A stretch of DNA of 64,000 nucleotides from Zhengitettix transpicula (lineage: Eukaryota > Arthropoda > Insecta > Orthoptera > Tetrigidae): assembly GCA_037074705.1 (NCBI GenBank), contig CM073591.1, forward strand, positions 62,994,897-63,058,896, written 5' to 3'. Of this stretch, positions 57,451 to 64,000 are shown in pieces (position 1 is the stretch's first letter; every line of letters starts with the position of its first letter). The notes under the pieces were generated by a model. It was not told the origin of the DNA and ran no database searches. It saw only the letters and a program-made list of their open reading frames with translations. Both the position numbers and the translations under genes were made by a program.

Positions 57451-58767
57451 ACTACAGTTACACAAGACGTTTTGTCGATTCCGTTGGATTATGCCAAAAT
57501 TGCTTAAGGTTATAGCCGTCAAAGACGTAATGTTTGAGAAGTTACATCGATGTAACGTGATCATTATTACAATATGTCTGTACTCAATATAATTAACCTC
57601 GGATATAGTGAATATGTACGAAATACATAGAATATATACTTTAATGTGGCATTAGAACGTCTTTGTAAGTATCAACCAATGTATTCTATCAGTTTCAATA
57701 ATAAGAACATACAAGCGGATGATAAAACGTACAGAATACAAATATAAAAAATTGAAATAATTAGATAGGTAGAAGATATGAAGAGGTCTAAAACAGAATA
57801 CTTTGAGATATTCCTTGAGAAAAAGGACGGGAGTTACGGGAGCAATAGAATACAGTTATACGATACTTGAACTCGTAGCCAGCATAACAACATCCAATAG
57901 GAGGTAATGACAGATAAATTTATATTGAAACACATCCACAATTTTTTCATAATCAGTTACTTTTTACTTATTTTTAAAAAATTTCCCGGTACTTGAAAAT
58001 GAAACTTATGAATCGTAGGAAATTTTGGATAGATTCGAAACGAAAGTAAAATAAAGCATATTAAATCACATATTATTATATTTATTCGACAAATAGTGTA
58101 AACATAAAGCTTATAATAATGATTGACTTTTACGTCTAATTAGCCTGTATAAGCCCTTCAATTTCATAAAACACTCATTTCTTAGCCTACTGAATTAGAT
58201 CAGCATCAATACATCCTAGTAGGATTTAATTTTAGTTCAGCCAAATAAATACGCAGTGTAATAATAGAATATTACGTCAAACGTTACATTGTAATTTAAT
58301 TTTTAAATTTATAATTATGTTTCAATTTTTTTTATGAATCCTCATTCAAAAGCAATGATTTTTTAGGTTATATTATTGGTGGATCTCAAACCGCAACATC
58401 ATTAATTACATCGTAAACATGTACTACAGTGTTTTTATGTATTTAATATATTATAAGTTGACCGATAAATTATATATACAGGCCTATATAATACACGGAG
58501 TAAACAAGGGATACGAAGTTTTTTTTAGCTATAACTTACAATTTACTTATTTAATGTAAATGCGTATAAATGTACAGATTGCGTTTTTCATCCGTAATAA
58601 TGCTTAAACTCAATTCCAGAAGTTCTTGAGAAAGGTAATAATCATGGGTATAAAGCCTTCAGCAATTTCTTGCGAAGTGTTAATGACAGTGATGCAAGGA
58701 GACCTTTGTCGGCCAAGGACCTCTGGCTCTGCCTCTGCCGGAAATTGCGTATACTTTCGCACATTAT
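57451..58767. other. No supported gene
   Basis: AT-rich DNA downstream of cuticle gene 2. Nothing was recognised. Confidence 0.5.
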
Positions 58768-58773
58768 TTTATT
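58768..58773 (-). terminator. Candidate polyadenylation signal of cuticle gene 2
   Basis: AATAAA on the minus strand, about 104 bp downstream of the stop codon at 58877-58879. Confidence 0.5.
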
Positions 58774-58876
58774 AAACACATTCTCAGCTTACAAAATTAC
58801 ACGAGTATTATACTTACAATTACAAAATTACAAAATAAATTACAGCTGTTGTATAAAATGTTAGTCAGGTACATGT

Positions 58877-61800
58877 CTAGTAGTAGGCGTATCCAGGGTA
58901 GTGGTTGGCGTCGTCCACTACGTATCCTGAGGGATCGTAGATCTCGTAATCCCCGTGGTCGTACTGCGCCTTGGCCACCGCTACCACTGGTTGGTACGCG
59001 GGTTTGGCCACGACCACAGGCTCGTAGGCGGGTTTGGTCACGACCACAGGCTCGTAGGCTGGTTTGGCCACTACTACGGGCTCGTAGGCGTGTTTGGCTA
59101 CCACCACTTGTTCATACAGAGGTTTGGCTACAGCTGAAACATGTAAAAACATTTGGTTTGAGTTAACTCACGAAGTGAAACGAAATACCACTATATCTAT
59201 GTTGAAATTCCTCTTTATTTCATGTATTACCCAAATCAAAATGATGGGTATATTCATTACCAAACGTTTCAAGTCCGTAAACGATTATTACAGCCTGATA
59301 AAGCACAAATTAATGTTTTGATATAACAAATTCTAACATAATGTGTCATATTCCGTACATCCGGAATAGAAACCAAGATTCAAGAATATAGAATGTGTCA
59401 GGATTTACATTTTTGATTTTTATTATAATTTTTTTCTGTAAATATCTTATCTTATCGTATTTTCATTATTTGTTGGACGATAACGTACTAATGCTAAATT
59501 TGACATTATCAACAAATAATTGTTCGTTTTGAAAGCCTAATCGCTCTTGCTGGAATTTTACAGTTATATAAATATTAATAAAGTTAAGAGTATTTTCATG
59601 GGCTCCATACTAGACCCCTAAAAAAAAACTCATGGGCTGAAACGTTTCCTTAGACAATTTATTTGAAACTTGATGCTAAATCATTTACTACAACAATCTT
59701 CAATTAAAAATTATTATTAATTTTATAAGTAAATTTCACTGTTTCAGATTTACGTAACTATGGCTATCTTTTATCTGAATTTTCTTTTTATTTGTTTCTC
59801 TTTTAGTTATTTTTGAAATATACTTTAAGTTATTCATCGAAATGTTGTTATAAAGTTAATTTCGTTTGTAACTGTCATTACGTCAGACAATACGGTATCT
59901 TTTAAAAGTACCTGCTCAAATAAATGACTATATATTGTACTTCATGGTACATTAATTTCCCTAGATGACGACCCGGGTATTTTATTATCATTATTAGACT
60001 GAGTTCTGCACACAAATATAGGAATAATTGAGCAAAATTATAAAAAAATTATGAAAGTGAAGTGTCTGACAATATTTTAAGGAACCTGAGCCCATATACT
60101 TCAGTTTATATTATTTTCGTGAAAAATTGTGAATGTAGGGATCACGATTGCCGCTAGAGTTGGATGCAGCTGACACTTCCCAGACAGGGAACGATATAAA
60201 TATCGATGCTGTCACACGCTAATTTAAGTTCGTACTGCAAATGAAAAACTAACTTTCCGGACGTGATACAATATTTTGCTTGTGGTCTTCTGTCCAGTCC
60301 TGAATCCAACATCAGCTGTAGCATCTCTTTCTTACGGTGTGTAAATGTCGCAGATAAAGGTTTTTTCTGCTTTTTTTATCGTTCTAAAAGTTTTCCTATA
60401 CTTTATACATATTCCTATTTCATCCGTACCTGTATTATATATTCACAAAATTCTTCTAAACGTCGCTACAGACCGAATACACTACAGTTTTCAATTACAA
60501 TCACTCCAATGGACGACGCCATTGAGAAATTTAAGTTCCAGTGGCCTGCTGCGGCTTATCCCGCCATGTAAGCTGTGTCCTGACAATGATATCTGATATT
60601 TGACACATTGACTTTATAGCTGATATGGATAAGTAAGTAAATGAAAATCTGTAAATATTAATGTCGATAAATAAATATTTACATTGCTAAAAAAAATAAC
60701 GAACGGAATTGCCTGGAGGCAGAAAAACTTCAGACTTTGGGACTAGTTCGTCAATAGTGACATTTGTCTCTATGTACCTTTAAACATCGATATCTGACGG
60801 TTTAAGCGATAGTATGGTCTATATGCGAGATGTCTGACTCCTACACAATGTTCGTTCTTGAAAAAACTTTTGTAAAGTTTTCTTGATTCAACGAGTATGT
60901 ACTAATAATATTTTTAAACTACTACGACTACAAGACTTCAAACGGATGATATTAATAAGGAACGAAATCCAATGTTTAAGAATAAAGAAGTGTACAGATA
61001 TAAGAGTATTCAATTTTGATCGCGGATATAAATGATAAACCCAAAAATGTTCATCGCGTGCGGTGTTGGGAATGGTTTAGGTTCGTATACGCTTCCCGCC
61101 TTCTTTATTAAATTTATCTCTGCATAAGTGTGCTTATTTTTATAGATCCAGACAGATTTACTCCAGAAGGACTAATCACTAATAACCATCTGAAAGAAAA
61201 GCAAAATATGTTAAAGAATGTTTACAGTTTGAGAGTCGTTACTCCACCAGACTGTGTAAACTCCAAATTGAAATAAAATTGCTAGCCTAAAATTAACTGA
61301 TCAGCCGCTCAAATATTCTGATACTGATTCATAGTGACGAATAAGCCAGTAACACATTTGAAGACAGGGAAATTAAAAGATTATGTCGCTCTGACGGGAT
61401 GTGAGAGCTGACAAATGAATGGAGGGAAGTTTTCCTGAGAGGATGTAATTGTGAAATCCTTTGTGATGCCCATCTACGAGGTATTGCATTACCGAACGAT
61501 AAGATTGTTCCGCTAATTGAATTCGATGTTGCAATACGCTTTCATTTCCCGCTCAACCAGAAGTTGAGTTCTGCAGGAAGTGCGACCTAGAAGAAAGTTC
61601 ACTTTATTTTCATTCGATTTTAACATTTACTTTGAAGATATGGCTGAGACAATGGAGCTCAGACGGCTGGCACGCGCCGGTAAATCTGATCACATCTACT
61701 CATTTGTACGAGTAAAAATGGAGCGTATTCAGTTAAAAGCATGATTAACTTTCTCATGCATTCTAGTCACGTACTATTTTATTTTCACAAAACCGGAGCT

Positions 61801-64000
61801 ACGCTAAGATTTATGTTTGTATTATTAATTTAAATAAAATTACTCATCTGTCTTTAATTTATTCTGAAGTATCCAACCAGCGTTAAACTCTTCGTACAAT
61901 GCACTATTTATAAATCACTTTGTGTCTTTACAGAAACATTACATATTAGAAATATGAACGTCTCAAGTTATTTTGTTTTGTAACTGTGTGTGTAACGTCA
62001 ATTGTGTGACAAATTGTCACCCTTGCAGACGAACGACTGTAACTGGAAAACCTTCAATTAAATAGTATAAATAATATATTTTGTAATTTCTATCAACAAC
62101 TCAGCTCAATCACGTTAAATCTTTCTTAAGTAGCAAACATTGTAGTGTTTATCACCCTAGAATCGGTAAATTGGTTGCATATACATTATATATTATATAC
62201 ATTATATATTATATTACTCCTGCTCTATTTCCTAACCGAAACCTATGGAAAAGTTGTGACTGTATATGTGTATTCTTGATCTGGTTAGTACCCAAGGATA
62301 ATTTACAGACTTTATATTAATATAACAGAACCTTAGTTTCTAGCGCATTCAATTGAGACAAAATGCATTATCAGGAACCGATAACAATCGTATTGTTTTA
62401 AATTGGTTGCTGCGTAAGTTAAAAGCAATTTTCATGCATTCTGATGAGTGAGGTACAGGGAAACTGTTTCTCTTCGTGGATACAGATAATTAATTCGTCA
62501 ATTAAAATATGTGTCTATCTAATATTGAAAAAGATAGATGTGACAAACAAGATACATGAGGTTTTTTTTTGACAGAAACAGGATTTGTATGTAAAGTAAT
62601 ATAGTTCAGGTTTATCGTTGTTCTAAAGGCTGCATTTTCAGTCATGATGTCGAAAATACAGTTTCGCACTTTGAAGATGAAAATTATTTTCTTCCATTAT
62701 AATTAGCTAACTTTTAATAACTCCTATTCGGAAAATTATGTAATATTAAGTCGGTGATTTAATACAAAAGATTTTGCTGAAGAATTCATGGTTGTGTAAA
62801 AGGGAAATGAAGGGGGCTTGGTAATGACGGAATTCAATTATATTAATAGGAAATGGCATTTAATCACATTATTAAGTTAGTACTTGATTAGAATAAATAC
62901 AAAATTTACATAACTGGTTCAAACTACCAAAGAGTAAATATAAATATTTTACAGAGAATAAATAAAATAAAAGTAAATGGCTTATAATTGGGAAATTTTA
63001 GATTCTTTACGGTTCAAGATTTAGTGGATCAAATACCGGTGTATGTTAATTCCTGTCTGTCATGCTTATTTTGCTCAATTTTCACAAGAATAGGATCTGT
63101 TTCGACGAAACATTTTTTATTTCGTAATGAAGTTCTTAAAATATAAAACTGCCATCCGCCATCTTGGTAAAAAAATGACAGTAGTTCCAAAACCTTTATT
63201 TTGATCGTTTCTCAGAAGATACGCTCGCACGGTTTTCGCTTAAACTATTTCGTTATTGAATATATAACATCTTCTTGGCGATATCAAGCAACGTTCCTCA
63301 CAAAATGGCGAACATTCCAAAAGCTTATTTCGATCGTATAAAAAAACTTAGAGGCTTTACTTACATTGTATTGCATCATATAAAGAAATTGAAACATAAT
63401 GAAATTTTATCTTTTCACTAAGCATCTTATTAATAGGTAAACAAAAATATCTTGTCGAGAGTTGGCTAGAAGTTATGCATAGAAATGCATAGAAATAGCA
63501 AACAGCATTAAATCAAAATATTTGATACATACACAGTTAGTTATAAATAACAGTGTTAAAGGAAAAATAGACTGAAGCTATATTCTATCAATAGTCTATC
63601 TTCCTATCTTCGTCTGAAAGGCTGACCGTAACGCCTAAGAATTAAGCACGACGTTTGTTCGTTTCGTTTTGCTTCTGCTTCACGACTGTTTAGTGTTCTA
63701 TGTGTAAAAACTGTCGCAAGTATTTTGTCAGAGTATGTTAACAGTAGCTGAACTCACCAGCCTCTTTTTAATTGGTAACTAAATGTTCGAAACGATTCGT
63801 CTGTTCATTAAATGAATTAATTTTTCTCGTGATTACAAAACGTCCTCGAGGATCTTTAGACATCGTGAAGTGGAAGGTAATAACTTTGTGACTCACCGAC
63901 GATGGGCTTCGCTGGAGGATGCAGTGCGGGTCCGCTCTTGCTGACGACGGCGTTGAACCCGTGGACGGGGTCCGCGGTGTAGTCCACGGTGCGTACAGAC
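58877..64000 (-). CDS. RR-2 cuticular protein with [10 protein letters not shown] repeats (5' part outside window)
   Basis: Two exons are visible. The exon at the right edge, 63897-64000 (continuing beyond the window), encodes the end of an RR-2 Rebers-Riddiford domain, [15 protein letters not shown], then [15 protein letters not shown]. It ends one base into a codon with donor G/GTGAGT. The last exon, 58877-59133, has acceptor GTTTCAG and completes that codon as Ala. It encodes six imperfect 10-residue repeats ([58 protein letters not shown]) and ends YPGYAYY before TAG. The intron is 4763 bp and phase 1. RR-2 proteins bind chitin in rigid cuticle; Tyr-bearing repeats are possible sites of cross-linking during sclerotisation (inference). 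Same strand and class as the gene at 42728-45869, so the two probably belong to one cuticle-gene cluster. Confidence 0.9.
59134..63896 (-). other. Intron of cuticle gene 2; no embedded gene seen
   Basis: AT-rich DNA with no recognisable exon, SINE-like copy or ORF of interest. It is cleaner than intron 2 of cuticle gene 1. An AT microsatellite-like tract occurs at 62180-62216. Confidence 0.5.
62180..62216. repeat. AT-rich simple repeat
   Basis: Alternating 'tatacattatatattata' units, three copies. Confidence 0.75.

Noticed and set aside
58849..59166. 105-codon plus-strand ORF with Arg/Pro/Trp repeats
   Set aside because: Antisense shadow of the 30-bp repeats in the last exon of cuticle gene 2.

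Overview
The window is nuclear DNA from an animal, almost certainly an insect with a large, repeat-rich genome. Supporting points are the AT-rich background, spliced genes with GT-AG introns of 0.2 to 4.8 kb, two cuticular proteins with the RR-2 form of the Rebers-Riddiford chitin-binding domain, insect-type mariner remnants, LINEs, Penelope-like retroelements (PLEs) and a very abundant SINE-like family. A polyneopteran (cockroach, termite or stick insect type) is a reasonable guess, but nothing here fixes the order. There are no bacterial operons, CRISPR arrays or intact RNA polymerase III genes.

Five protein-coding genes can be supported. (1) 18358-19047 (-) is a single-exon protein with an H15-like (linker-histone globular) domain and a long Arg/Ser/Cys tail like a protamine. 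(2) 30961-31326 (+) is a short paralogue that keeps the same domain without gaps but has lost the Arg-rich tail. (3) 23821-29850 (-) is a four-exon secreted, tryptophan-rich protein that I do not recognise. (4) 42728-45869 (-) is a complete three-exon RR-2 cuticular protein. (5) 58877 to beyond 64000 (-) is the 3' part of a second RR-2 cuticular protein, with a repeated Lys-Pro-Ala-Tyr-Glu-Pro-Val C-terminal half; its 5' exons lie outside the window. Genes 3 to 5 share a strand, a very short first exon carrying all or part of the signal peptide (seen in 3 and 4), and TATA promoters (3 and 4). This fits an epidermal, cuticle-forming locus. Genes 1 and 2 look like sperm chromatin proteins and are a separate functional theme.

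The rest is mostly transposon debris. A GC-rich retroposon of about 510-560 bp occurs eight times (4080, 8610, 12169, 19661, 24388, 24920, 38457, 55629), with a palindromic 5' head, a poly(A) 3' end and, for two copies, clear target-site duplications. LINE pieces lie at 15575-16446, 32037-32900, 35300-36900 and 51738-52085, and a short element with its own small ORF and a borrowed LINE tail at 52139-52880. PLE pieces lie at 50540-51740 (-) and 52893-53190 (+). Mariner remnants lie at 20841-21358 and 26689-27000. A tRNA-type SINE family lies near 57 kb. Scattered among them are short hairpin elements carrying the core of the small, stem-III-less hammerhead ribozymes known from PLEs, with compensatory changes in stem II between copies.

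Region by region: 0-15 kb holds no supported gene, only a diverged satellite (1262-2150), SINE-like copies and hairpins. 15-23 kb has the protamine-like gene, bracketed by permuted direct repeats. 23.7-30 kb is the secreted Trp-rich gene. 31 kb is the second H15 gene. 32-42 kb is retroelement debris plus a fresh 196-bp tandem duplication. 42.7-46 kb is the first cuticle gene. 46-58 kb is repeats plus one GC-rich, possibly regulatory island (about 49.24-49.70 kb). 58.7-64 kb is the second cuticle gene.
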